DNA from: Linanthus parryae
Taxonomy: Eukaryota; Streptophyta; Magnoliopsida; Ericales; Polemoniaceae
Assembly (NCBI GenBank): GCA_023055425.1
Contig: JALGPY010000012.1
Span: 16,565,922-16,629,921, forward strand
Length of the DNA: 64,000 bases
Direction: 5' to 3'
A program made the position numbers and the translations under genes. The notes under the pieces are model-generated. The model made no database searches. It had not been told where the DNA came from and saw nothing but the letters and a program-made list of their open reading frames with translations. Shown here in pieces: positions 46,361-57,544 of the stretch; positions within the stretch are counted from its first letter, which is position 1; each line of letters opens with the position of its first letter.

Positions 46361-47952
46361 TGTTAATAATGGCTAGTTTATCAAATATAGCTCCCACTAT
46401 TTTTCTACGAGTTAATAACCCTCAAGATATTAATGCGGAAAATATCCTTATATTTTCTAGTGGGCCAAGATCCATGTTTCATCTCCCTATGAGCTTGCTT
46501 TGGCAACTCACCCATAATTCGACTACTTTATGTAGGAACAATTCCAATTGCATCCCTTATGCAATTCTTGGTTCAATTGGGCAAATAACTCCTTATTTAT
46601 CCATCCTCATGGTTAATCCCAATTGATTGTCTCTAGGTTTTAATCCTGTTAAACACCTAGTTGCGTCCAACCTCTTACTTAAACAATCTGCACACGAGGT
46701 GTGCCATGGCACCACAACATTATTAACCAAGTTGCCATGCTTTGGCACGCACGATCTTGGGAAATCATGATGATGATGAGTGTTTAAATAACGAGAAGAC
46801 AAAAACGCAATATTTGAATTTTGAGGGATTTTTCAATTAAATTTTAATTGTTGTGTGGATCCATATCAACTAATCTATCTATTTGAGTTTGGGCACAACT
46901 CCAAATAATAGATCGTGGTTGTCTAATTATCTTATTATCCTAATTGCATGCATCAACCATACACCAACCAAAAAATAATAAGACAATAAAATAAACAACC
47001 ACAAAACAAAATAAAACGTGATGTGAATATGGTCTTTTCTAGAGTAAGATAATTCCAAGCCAGTGGAATTATCTATGAACCCTAAAAGCAAACAGATCTC
47101 TATGCGCCTTCATCTTTTGGTCCATCCTTCATAGTTATACGCAATGCTCCATGCTCCATATTTTGTGGCTTCCTTTAGCTTTGGGCTTCTTTTCTTCAAT
47201 CTTGGCTAACAATCTATTCTATCTAGCACTAGCTAATCAACTATACTAAATAAAATAAATCTCACAAGTTGAGAAAAAAAATGGCTCGCAGGCCATAAAA
47301 CCATAATTAATTATTACATTAAATTGATCAGCTTGCAGGCAATAAACCAAACCACAAAATTAAACAATCACACCAAACCACATCCTAAGGCCATATCTAA
47401 CCACCATGCGATTTGCACATGAACAGTTAAAATCCAATTTTAACGCGCTTGGTCAATTTTAATTGATTTTAGATTTCTACGCTTAAAATGGTCCAAGGGG
47501 CCCACCATCTAATGGCCGAACCCTATGGGAGCCATCCCCGGCCGAGCCTTGGCCGGTTGGCCCAACTCGAGGGGTTTTCTGACCGCCTAGACCCTCGGCC
47601 TAGGTGGCTTGAACGGAAAGGAAGGAGGAGGGGCGTTCCCTAGGGCCGAACCTCATAGTTGTTTCCAAAACAACTCCTTCCTTGTTCACGAAGCCCAAAA
47701 AGTTTCCAAATTTGAAACTAGTTCCCAAATTGGTGCCCAAACCCTAGATCTAAGATCCTAAAGTTTCTCAAACTCACTAATTCATGCATCCAATGCAAAA
47801 ACTAGGTCTTGTTTTGTTTGATTATTGACAAATTGTATCATATGCTTGATTTGTCTTGTTTTACGCGATAAATAATAAATTTAACGTGTAAAACTATCAA
47901 AACGTAACACATAAACCACGTCTATGTTCTACGACATGTGGCTCTGATACCA
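46361..47952 (-). other. Copia B leader and primer site
   Basis: Reversed counterpart of the copia A leader, from the AATAGTGGGAGCTATATTT stretch to the primer site at 47940-47952 (minus-strand TGGTATCAGAGCC). No gene. Confidence 0.8.
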
Positions 47953-47953
47953 C

Positions 47954-49369
47954 TGTAGGGTTTTGATCATGGATACGCAGCGGAAAAAGATAATTTATCC
48001 ATTCAATACCCTCCAAGGATCACAGGAAGAGAAGCATAAAGGTGGTAAAGGAAGAATCATGTTACACACCTTAGGGTTTCTCCTGTGATGACTTGTAACG
48101 TAAATTGTGTCACGTCTCTACGGTTGATCCACGCCTAGAGTTGAGATCTAGATCTTCCTTATCCTTTGTGCTAGCTTGGACCGGCGGAAGAAGAAATCAC
48201 ACAACAGAAGGCAACGAGGAGGTTTCGGCCTCCTATGTTGGTCGACGGGGACGGGGCGGCTCAAGGGGTCGGTTCGGCCCTCTTTTTGCTTGCTCTCTCT
48301 CCTTTGTTCTCTCCCACTCAAGTTATGAATAATAGATTCATAAGTATGTGGGAAGGAAGGAAGGCGCATCCTTTATATAGTCCAACAAATCCTTGTCAAC
48401 TACCTAAAGGACCTATTCTAGTCCTACTAGAATCGTTTAGTCCCTTCATTGCAAATTATTCCTACTAAGTTTGCACGGTGTTGCAAAGTGATCCTTCTAA
48501 TTAATTAATAATATTGATTAATTCCCAAATCTAGTTAAACTCCACGTAGCGTGTGACCCTATAGGTTCCATCTAGTTGGTAGCAACAATTTGCTAATATG
48601 GAGCAGTCTCTAGCAAGACATCCATTCTAGCCAACTAATAGAATAGTCATCCGACAAACCTTGTGCAATTAATTGTCACATCCCTTTGTCTCCATATCCG
48701 GATTGGACACGAGACATACAAGTCACACTCGTATATTCAATCCATAGTTTCTCGATCCTGGGAATAGCCTTATTCGTTCAAATAACATCAATATCCTATA
48801 TTGATTTATTTGAGTCTGGCCAGACATTACATAAGCACTATCCCTCGAGTGGCCTCGGATATTTGCTCCCGTTATGTGGGAGGGACAAATTCTATCTAAG
48901 TCTACTACGATTTCTATGCTTGCTTCTTATTGTATCCGGTACACGCTTTTATAGCCACCCTGTTACGGTGTAGCGTTTGATGCTACCAAAATCACAATAA
49001 TCCACAACTAGACAATATAGTGACTTCAAGTCTAAGGATTACAATATCGTTGTCACCACGAGAAGCGCTTGTGACTTTACATAATATGTATGTAACCTTC
49101 TCAGAGATGGGTCAATCCAGTGCGCCATTACCCTTAATGCACACCCGTGTGTTGGATCATGATATCTCCATATCAATCCAACCCCATACTAGTCTATAGA
49201 TGATTGTCCTATTAATCATTATAATGGAATAGGTATATTTATGATAAAAAACACAATTGTAAATCTAAGGACTTCATTATATTACATATCCAATAAATAA
49301 TACAATGAATGTTCTAACCAAAACAAATTCATACTAAACTAGATTGCCTCTAGGGCATCTATTCAAACA
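47954..49369 (-). repeat. 5' LTR of copia B (1416 bp)
   Basis: Plus-strand start TGTAGGGTTTTGATC and end CTATTCAAACA; the last bases have one change against copia A (CTATTCCAACA). The TATA stretch CTTTATATAGTCC lies at about 48370-48382. Confidence 0.85.
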
Positions 49370-49590
49370 TGAACTTGCTTTCAAGTCCTTGAAAAAGGCT
49401 TATTTTCTTTTTACAAAATGCATCACTTCCAAGGGCTTGAACTTGTTTTCAAGGCCTCGAACTTCACTAGTTTTCAAAAATTCTCATCTTCCTAGCAAGT
49501 TTTGCAAAAAGTTGGCAAACTCTATTCAACCCCCCCCCCCCCCTTCTAGAGTATATTAGCTGCATTACCACCTACACACTCACACTTTCA
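49370..49590 (+). repeat. 5' LTR of the SIRE-like element, last 221 bp
   Basis: Matches 57325-57544 of the 3' LTR, including the C run (49531-49543) before CTTCTAGAGTATATTAG and the end CACTCACACTTTCA. The first roughly 1040 bp were lost where copia B adjoins. Confidence 0.87.
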
Positions 49591-49592
49591 AT

Positions 49593-49600
49593 TGGTATCA
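49593..49600 (+). promoter_or_regulatory. Primer binding site of the SIRE-like element
   Basis: TGGTATCATATC two bases after the LTR; the first eight bases match the initiator Met tRNA complement, and the rest has diverged. Confidence 0.75.
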
Positions 49601-49639
49601 TATCTTGTATCATTGTATATATTTAACCATCTAGTGATC

Positions 49640-51269
49640 ATGAGTACTGCAGGTGATGGTGGTTTCTCACAAGGAAGATCTGCTAACAGACCTCCTCTAT
49701 TCTGTGGAGAAAATTTTGCTCATTGGAAAGCCTTGATGAAAATGTTCATCATTGATCAAGAAATAGAGCTTTGGACCATTATTCAGAATGGACCTCACAC
49801 TTTCTACACAGAGAAAGATGGGATTAGAACTCCCAAATCTGAAGACTTACTCTCTTCTTCTGAACTAGAGAAATTCTCTAAGAATTACAAAGGTATGAAC
49901 ATCTTATATTGCGCTTTGAGTACAGATGAATTCAACAGGATTTCAGGCTGCACTACTGCCAAAGAAATATGGGATAAAACTTGTGGTTACTTTTGAAGGA
50001 ACCAGTCAAGTGAAGCAAACCAAGATCAGCATCTATCTCAGGCAATATGAGCTGCTTAAGATGAATACAGATGATTCCATCAGAGACATGTTCAGGAGTT
50101 TCACAGACATTATGAACAACCTTGATTCACTGGGAAAACATTTTTCTAATGAAGAAAAGGTGAGGAAGATTCTAAGAAGTTTTCCAAAGGAAAAGTGGGA
50201 ACCAAAGACCACATCAATTGAAGAAGCTCAGAATCTCTCAACTCTAAAACTTCATGACCTACAAGGGAAGCTTCTGACACATGAAATATCTATGAATGAA
50301 GTTGATGGAGAGCTACCAGAAAGTGTCAAGAACTTAGCTCTCAAAGGCAAAGAAAATGAGATAACTCAAAGCCTTGAAACTGAGGATGGTGATTATGAAG
50401 ATCCCATTGCCTTGATCCCCAAAGCCTTAACAAGGATTCTAAAAATGAAGAAAATATTTAGAAACAGAGACTTCAATAGAGAAAGGCATAGACCATCCAG
50501 TAGCAAGGAATACAAAGGTAAGTCTTCTTCACAAAGTAAATCAAAGGTTATGAACTGCTTTGAATGTGGTGATGCAGAACATTGGATAAGAGATTGTCCA
50601 CACAAGAAAATCAAGAGCTTTCAAAAGAAAGACCATGACAAAAGAAATAAAGTTATGATAGCTTCATGGAGTGATTCAGATAGTTCAAGTGAATCTGAAT
50701 CAGAAGAAGAACATGCCAATCTTTGCTTCATGGCCAAGCATGATGAAATTTCTGAGATGAACATCGAGGTAATGGTAAACTCTCTGATTTCAATACTAAA
50801 AGATGCTCTTTCAGATTATCTCAGAACAATGCTTTTAAATGAAAAAGATTTTCTGAAAGAGATCAAACTTTTGAAAGAAAAATTTCATGAGCAAGCAAAA
50901 GAGAACTTACAACTTGTTTGTCTAAATCAGAATCTTGAAATCTCTCAGAAGAAAACTGACAGCGATTTCAAGGCCTTGAAAACCAGTTTCAAAGCCTTGA
51001 AAACACAAGTCAAAGAAGTAGTCACTGATAACTCTGTGATGAGTAACAGCCTTGTCAATCTAAAACATCAAGTTGATGAATTAGATAAACAAAAGACTAC
51101 TCTTGCTGAGAAACTTCAAGAATCTGAATTGGTCAAAGTTAAGCTTGCTGGATCAGAACACAAGTTGAACTTGATTCTTGGTGGAAGTTCACAGTCAGTT
51201 CACAAAGCTGGTATTGGATTCAATCCAAATTTTCCAAGAAAGAACATTACCAGATTTGTAAACGATTGA
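49640..51269 (+). pseudogene. gag: SIRE-like gag, frameshifted
   Basis: The ATG at 49640 begins a sirevirus-type Gag (RPPLFCGENFAHWK, then IWDK). Near 49975 the frame shifts by one base and continues as VTFEGTSQVKQTKI to a stop at 51269. A CCHC knuckle CFECGDAEHWIRDC is at about 50556, followed by a Ser/Glu-rich part and long coiled-coil segments. Two palindromic boxes in the DNA (50966, 50987) are read here as FKALKT repeats. A second CCHC-like motif (CHCCCKTGHVKLTC) follows at about 51286 after stops. Confidence 0.83.
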
Positions 51270-53289
51270 AAAAAAAACTTCTCTTAAATGTCATTGCTGC
51301 TGTAAAACTGGTCATGTTAAGTTGACTTGTCCTTTCACAAGAAGAGACCCTCGCATAATGAGGAACACTTTTCTTTTTCAACTCAAAGTACAAGTTAAGC
51401 AGATTTGGGTTCCTAAAGGGGTTAGACCACCTAACATGGTTGATCCTGAATATGAATCCAAATTCCACACTTGGTCTAACAGCTGGATAAGGCAGTGATT
51501 GGTGTTTGCAGGGTGTCACCAAAGAACAGAAGTGGTTTATGGACAGTGGTTTCTCATGACATATGAGTGGGAAGAGATCTCTATTCTCAGAACTGAAGGA
51601 GCAATCTGAAGGTTCAATTAAACTTGTTGACAAAGGCAAATGAAATATTCTTGGTATCGGTAAAGTTGGTACGAATTCTGAAAACTCTATTTCTGATGTG
51701 TATCTAGTTGAAGGTTTGAAATTTAACTTGCTTAGTGTATCTCATCTTTGTGACAATGGCAACAAAGTTATATTTGATAAAGAGAAGTCTGTGGTGCAAA
51801 ATGAGAAATCATTAGAAGGCATTCTCACAACCTCTATATCAAACAATGTTTATACTTTTCAGACTAGAAAAGTTGCAGGTAAAAGTTTGAAGTGTCTCAA
51901 CGCCTTCAAAGAGGATTCAAAGCTTTGGCACATGAAGCTTGGTCATATCAGTTTGCATACTTTAAACAAGTTGATTTCGAAAGACTTGGTAAGAGGATTG
52001 CCATCCATCAATTTCAAAGAAGATGAAATGTGCAAAGCTTGTTCTCAAGGAAATTAGACCAGAAGCTCCTTCAAGCCAAAGAAGTTTGTAAGTACAACCA
52101 GACCTATTGAACTGCTTCATATGGATCTCTGTGGTCCTATGAGAACTCCTACTCCAAAAGGTAAAAGGTATGTGCTAGTTTTTGTGGATGATTTTTCTAG
52201 ATATACTTGGGTTATGTTTCTCAAAGAAAAATCTTAAGCCCTCTCTGAATTTTCAAAGCTTTGTAGAGAACTTCAAACAATGAAAAACCTACCTGTAGCT
52301 TCAATTAGAAGTGATCATGGTAGAGAATTTTATCAATTGGAATTTGATTTGTTCTGTGATAAGCATGGTATTACTCATAACTTTTCTAATCCAAGAACTC
52401 CTCAACAGAATGGTGTTGTTGAAAGAAAGAACATGACTCTTGAAGATATGTCAAGGACAATGCTTCTTGAAAACAAAGTGCCAAAACATTATTGGGCAGA
52501 AGCAGTGAATACAGCAAACTATATACTGAACAGGTGCTTGATCAGACCTATTCTAAAGAAGACTCCCAATGAATTGTTCAATGGGAGAAAGCCAAATATT
52601 TCATACTTTAGGCCCTTTGGATGTACATGCTTTATCCATAACAATGGAAAAGACAATCTTGGTAAGTTTAATGCAAGGAGTGATCAAGGTATCTTTCTTG
52701 GTTACTCTCTGAATAGAAAAGCTTATAGAGTTTACAGTAAAATAAGGAAACTGGTTGAAGAAAGCATTCATGTTATTTTTGGTGAAAGCTATGATGGTTC
52801 TTTGAGTGAAAGTTTTGCAGACTTGAATTTGAACAAGCATGAATCAGAGGAAGAAACTGAGAATCCACTGGGATTCAAAAAAGGCTCAAAAGAAAACAGA
52901 AGACATTTTCAAGACCTTTAAAATGGTGCTCAAGGCCTTGAAAATAAGCCTCAAAGCCTTGAAAAAGATGATTAGAAGGATACAAGTGACAAAGCCACTA
53001 CTTCAAGACCAGAGAAGATCTATGGAGAACCTGAACCCTTGTCTCCAAGAAAGAGATTTAAATATCTCTCATCTCATCGAGTTGACAATATCATTTCAGA
53101 TCCAACCGCTGGTACACAAACTATATCACAGTTGAAGAACTTATGTGCTTTTAATGCTTTTATCTCTCTTGTAGAACCAAAAACTGTGAAAGAAGCATTA
53201 CAAGAAGCATACTGGATCATTGCTATGCAAAGTGAACTCAATGAGTGTGAAAGGAATAAGGTGTGGAACCTGGTTCCTCCACCTACAAA
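51270..53289 (+). pseudogene. pol: SIRE-like protease and integrase, broken
   Basis: Protease motif WFMDSGFS at about 51537 is followed by a stop. The integrase zinc module (HMKLGHISLHTLNKL ... CKAC) lies at about 51930-52045 and ends in a stop. The core has DLCGPM (about 52122), SIRSDHGREF (about 52305) and GVVERKNMTLEDM (about 52412), with a stop after FLKEKS (about 52237). The fragment then ends at KVWNLVPPPTN near 53289. Confidence 0.83.
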
Positions 53290-53770
53290 CTGTTTGCATG
53301 GATTTTCAGATGCTGACTTTGAAGGTTACAAAGTTGATAAGAAAAGAACTTTAGGAACTTGCCAATTTATTGGATCATCCCTGATCAGTTGGCATCCCAT
53401 GAAATACAATTAAGTTGCTCTATCAACAGCTGAAGCTGAATATATAGCTGCAGGAGCATGTTCCTCACAAGTACTATGGATTTCTCAACAGCTAAGACAC
53501 CTTAGATTTGATTTCAGAAGCATACCTATCAAATGTGATAACACCAGTGCAATTTCAATTACAAAGAATCCAGTTCAACATTCAAGAACCAAGCACATTG
53601 ATGTCAGACACCATTTCCTCAGATATCATGCTGAGAAAGGTGATATTGTTCTTGAATTTGTTGCTAATACTATGCAAATTTAAGATATCTTCACTAAACC
53701 ATTAGCAGGTGAAAGATTGTCAGCTCCAAGATTGGAATTGGGAATGCTAAATAAAGATGCATTGGTTTAG
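53290..53770 (+). pseudogene. SIRE-like RNase H joined directly to the pre-RT segment
   Basis: CLHGFSDADFEGYK (RNase H) follows VPPPTN with no RT between. ALSTAEAEYIAA, NTSAISITKNP and FTKPLAGERL follow, with stops after MKYN and MQI. The frame is continuous across the junction up to the first stop. In intact relatives the RT (about 250 residues) lies between these two motifs, and it is the RT that is missing here. Confidence 0.83.
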
Positions 53771-54228
53771 GGGGAGCATCGGGTAAAGAAAGGTAAGCTA
53801 TATGTGTTTTCAAAGGTTTGAACTGATTTTCAAAGCCTTGAAAATCATTTCAAAGCCTTGATATTTATCTTTTGCAATATTACAGCGTTTCAAGACCTTG
53901 AAAACCTTTTCAAATCCTTAAAAATAAGTCTGCTATACTAGTAGTCAATAAATATGAATATTTCTCTATTGGGTGATATCTTTGTAGATATTTGCTTAAT
54001 ATAGCCCCTACATTTTTCAAAAATTTGTTTTAGCCAAAAATAGTAATAGAATATTTTATTTTCCAACGGCATAAAAGATTTGAGTTCTCTCTGATTATTG
54101 CAAATATTTTGAGATCAGAGAGATATTCTAATTTCCTTTTGAAACTCAAACTCTTTCAGTATTTATCTTCTTCTCTTCTCTTCTCTCCGTATCATTCCTA
54201 CCTCTCTTTTCTCTTCTCCCGAACCCTA
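53771..54228 (+). other. Non-coding spacer between pol and the extra ORF, with palindromic boxes
   Basis: Boxes of the TTTCAAGGCCTTGAAA type at 53808, 53828, 53848, 53888 and 53908, in a stretch without coding potential. It opens with the purine tract TTTAGGGGGAGC at 53766-53777. Confidence 0.75.
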
Positions 54229-55926
54229 ATGAGGACAAGGAGAAACTCAGACAGAATAAAGATGGCAGGAGGATCAAAACCTGGTTCAGAGAAGAAAAGA
54301 AAGGCAGCAACGGATAAAGTTCAAGAAGTCAGTGGAGACTCTAGCTCTAGAACTCCTAGTGCAGAGGCAGTTCCAGATCTTCCTCCACCCAAGAAAAAGG
54401 TCAAGAAGGTTACAACTTCCTCCTCAGAAAAGAAGAAGAAGAAGAAAGAGAAGGTTGTTATAGAAAAGCAACCTGAAACAGAGATCACTAGTTCCAAGAA
54501 GCTGAAGAAGAAGGAAACTCAAGCAGAAAAAAGGAAAGGTGACAGAAGAACAGCCAGAAGATCACTTGGAGTAGGCCTTGCATATCTATTCTAATACCTC
54601 AACAAAGAACACAACTTCTGGTGAGACTTGGTTTGTCTCAAACATCTCCAAAGGTAAGTGGTTAGATGGTTTTGCTTCCATATCTATTGGTTTCTGTAGT
54701 ACAATCAATGTGCATATGTTGAAACATATGAAACTTAAGTACATCTCTATGTTAAAGAAGAGCTCTCTCTGGTCTATGCTGAACCCAAAAGAATTAGCCT
54801 TCCCTAAACTCACCGGACTCTTCTACCTGAACTTGAAACAAGTTAAGAGATCTGCACACTTGGTGATCAAATCTAAAGTTGCTGGGATAGAAACTGAATT
54901 GGACCACTCTGAGTTTGCCAATGTGCTAGGTTGTCCCAAGAGGTATGACACTAGCAATCATCCACCAAAGACAAAAACCCTGAAGCTAGCCAAATATGAG
55001 TTCTTTCTTCCAAACATCTCCTCCTAAGCCAAACAGTTAACACATTCTGTATTAAATGTTGAAGCCAAGGTCCTTCACACCATTTTGGTTAGGTGTATCT
55101 TTCCCAGAGAGTATTCTAGATAATTAGTAACTGAGAAGATGCTGCACATTATGTATCTGGTTATGCATGGCTATGAGATTGATCTTCCTAAATTAGTGAT
55201 TGAACATATGCTCTTTAGCCTTACCAGTCAAAGAAAACACCCTCTACGCTTGCAAATCTGCTCAATTTGTTCTTTGAACACTTTGAGATTCCAACTGGTG
55301 GAGAGGAATCAGTTACTTCTGGATCTGGAATGATTAATGAGAAAGATTTTGAGAAGATTGGAGTGGTAAAGACTAAGTCAAAAACTTGGAAGTTATACTC
55401 AGATTTGACTGAAGAAGAACTGGGTGCAAAGAAGTTTCTTAAGCCCAAGACATTGACTCCCACTTCAAGTCAGACTTCTCAGTCTACAGACAATCAGAGA
55501 CTTAATGGTTTGGAATTGGACTTGGAGGACATCCAAGCAACTATTTATGGACTTGAATCTGATGTGGGGCAAGTCAAGTACATGGTGGAAAGCATATTCA
55601 GAAGCATGAATCTGCTTGATGTTCCTGAGGATGATGAAGGTACAAAGAAAGGAGACTCTGAAAAGGATCTGCCTAGCGAACATTCAAACAAGGAAGAAGT
55701 TGCTCCAGTCTCAGATAAAGGAAAGGAAGTGGCAGAACAAGCTTCACAGGAAGGAGATGAAGTCAATAGTCCTGACTCAGATGATCTGCTGATTACTTTG
55801 AAGAAAAATAAGAAATCTCCAAAGGATGCTACAAAGGACAAGACTGGAGAGGTAACTGTTGCTGGTGAGAATGAAGAGGAACGGGAAGTGCAAGACAAGA
55901 CTGATGCTGAAGACAGAGAGAAATAA
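54229..55926 (+). pseudogene. Extra 3' ORF of the SIRE-like element, degenerate
   Basis: Begins MRTRRNSDRIKMAGGSKPGS at 54229 with a Lys-rich, basic, disordered part to 54594. A one-base shift leads to 54600-55027 (SNISKGKWLDG ... FANVLGCPKRYD), then a stop, a further segment (AKVLHTILVRCIFPRE, LVMHGYEIDLPKLV) with stops to about 55200, and an acidic coiled-coil-like tail (55267-55926, ELDLEDIQATIYGLESDVGQ). Sireviruses often carry such a post-pol ORF, sometimes called env-like, but I see no signal peptide or membrane segment. Function unknown. Confidence 0.7.
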
Positions 55927-56280
55927 GAAGGAGATCAAGATGGAGATGAAGACCCAACCCCTTAATCTTGCCTACTCTTTCTTCCCCATTCTCTCTTCTT
56001 AAAATCTTTTCTTTAAGTTTTCAAAATTTTCCAGACACTTGATCAAACATCCACTCTATCTTTTTGATGAAAGTCAAAAAGAGGGAGAAATTATAGGTTT
56101 TAGATTTAATTCTTAGGTATTATTTTCTTTATGTTGGACTGTTTATTTTCTGTTGGGAAATTGAATAAGTTGGATCTTTTTGGAATTATTGTGTTATTAT
56201 AGACTGTGAACTAACCAGTATTTCTTGCAGAGACTAAGGATCAAACAGAATTTGGTTTTGCCTTTCATCAAGGGGGAGAT
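55927..56280 (+). promoter_or_regulatory. 3' untranslated region and polypurine tract of the SIRE-like element
   Basis: GATGAAAGTCAAAAAGAGGGAG at about 56067 is also present reversed in the remnant at 18490-18510. The polypurine tract AAGGGGGAGAT ends at 56280, directly before the LTR. Confidence 0.8.
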
Positions 56281-57544
56281 TGTAAGATCAAGTTGTGCAA
56301 GGCTTGAAATAGTCAGACTATTTCAAGGCCTTCAACCAGCTTTCAAAGCCTTGAATTAGTTCTCATAGGCCTTGAAACTGGATTCAAAGCCTTGAAACTG
56401 CTTAACATGTGTTGACATTCTTAGGGGGAGTTTTTTGCAAACTCTTTGAGTTGATTTCCTTTCTATCCTCCATGTATTTGATTTGTTGTTATTTGATGAT
56501 GAAGGACAAAGCATCATAACTCGTTTGAACATAGTATATCATCTATTTGACTTTGTGTTTGCAGGAGATTTTATTTCCTATGTTTGCAGAGATTGTTTCC
56601 TAATCTGACTTATGCAGGGAAGAAAATAATCAAGAAGATGATTCTTTGTTTGATCCGAATGACTTGACATCTTGTCAACCTATTCAAATGCAAGATCACG
56701 ACATTATTTCTGTAGATTGTGATCACTTAACCGTTGGAGAAGATTGTCAAAGAGTCAAAGTATGTTGCCTACAAAATAGGAGATTTGTTGCTGAAAATGT
56801 GGGAAGATATTCAGAGATGTTTGAAGTTGAAATAGAGCTCAATTCTGAAGCAACAAGATACAACGCTCAACGGGAAAAAAGAGAGAAAGAGTTCTGGTTG
56901 ACAAGCATCAAAGAAGTTCATCAATCTTCCAATCCATTCACAGAATATCACTGCATATTTCACTGAAATTTCTACACACTAAGTGTTCTTCTGTATTGTG
57001 CTTTATTGGTAGATCATTTCTGTAATTCTTCTATCTCCATTCTCAAGGATTGTTCAAAGTGAACAATAGAGAATTCTTAGTTAATCAGTTAGCTAGAGAA
57101 GGTACTAGATAGGTTAGAGAGAACCACAAGGTGTAACAGAGTAAGGCAATTCTCTATGCTTGAGATCAAGGGCTTAGATTTTTTTTAATAAGAATTGAGT
57201 TGAAAATTCTGCAGGGATCTAATCCCTGACGTAGAGACGTAGGTCCAAGTGGACTGAAATCTATAAATCACTTGTCTCTTGCATTTATAGTTCATTCATT
57301 TGCATAGTTTTTGCAGCACACAAAACTATCTGTTTTCAAGGCCTTGAAAAAGGCTTATTTGCTTTGTACAAACTGCATCACTTCCAAGGGCTTGAACTTG
57401 TTTTCAAGGCCTTGAAATTCACTAGTTTTCACAAGTTCTCATCTTCCTAGAAAGTTTTGCAAAAAGTTGGCATACTCTATTCAACCCCCCCCCCCCCTTC
57501 TAGAGTATATTAGTTGCATTACCACCTGCACGCTCACACTTTCA
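56281..57544 (+). repeat. 3' LTR of the SIRE-like element (1264 bp)
   Basis: Starts TGTAAGATCA and ends CACACTTTCA. Palindromic boxes occur at 56321, 56341, 57333-57350 and 57400. A C run (57484-57496) precedes CTTCTAGAGTATATTAG. An open frame at 56646-56966 lies wholly inside it and is not supported as a gene. Confidence 0.9.

Larger units (their letters stand above)
42440..49369 (-). mobile_element. Copia B: defective, chimeric relative of copia A
   Basis: Minus strand. The right (5') LTR is 47954-49369, followed by primer site and leader (47952-46361). Then comes a piece of SIRE-like pol (46345-44838) in place of gag, protease, integrase and half of RT. After it the family's own RT and RNase H (44837-43675) and a left (3') LTR cut at its outer end (about 42440-43611) follow. 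The right LTR lies directly against the 5' LTR of the SIRE-like element at 49370. The copy is more diverged from copia A than copia C is, so it is older. Confidence 0.85.
49370..57544 (+). mobile_element. Decayed SIRE-like (sirevirus) copia element
   Basis: 5' LTR fragment 49370-49590, primer site, gag, protease-integrase, RNase H without RT, a purine tract after pol (53769-53776), a degenerate extra 3' ORF (54229-55926), polypurine tract and 3' LTR (56281-57544). A large Gag with two zinc knuckles, a post-pol extra ORF and repeated palindromic boxes are features of sireviruses (SIRE/Maximus). Many stops and shifts: inactive. Copia B is inserted in or fused to its 5' LTR. Confidence 0.87.

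Noticed and set aside
56646..56966. 106-codon plus-strand frame
   Set aside because: Lies entirely inside the SIRE-like LTR and has no recognisable domain.
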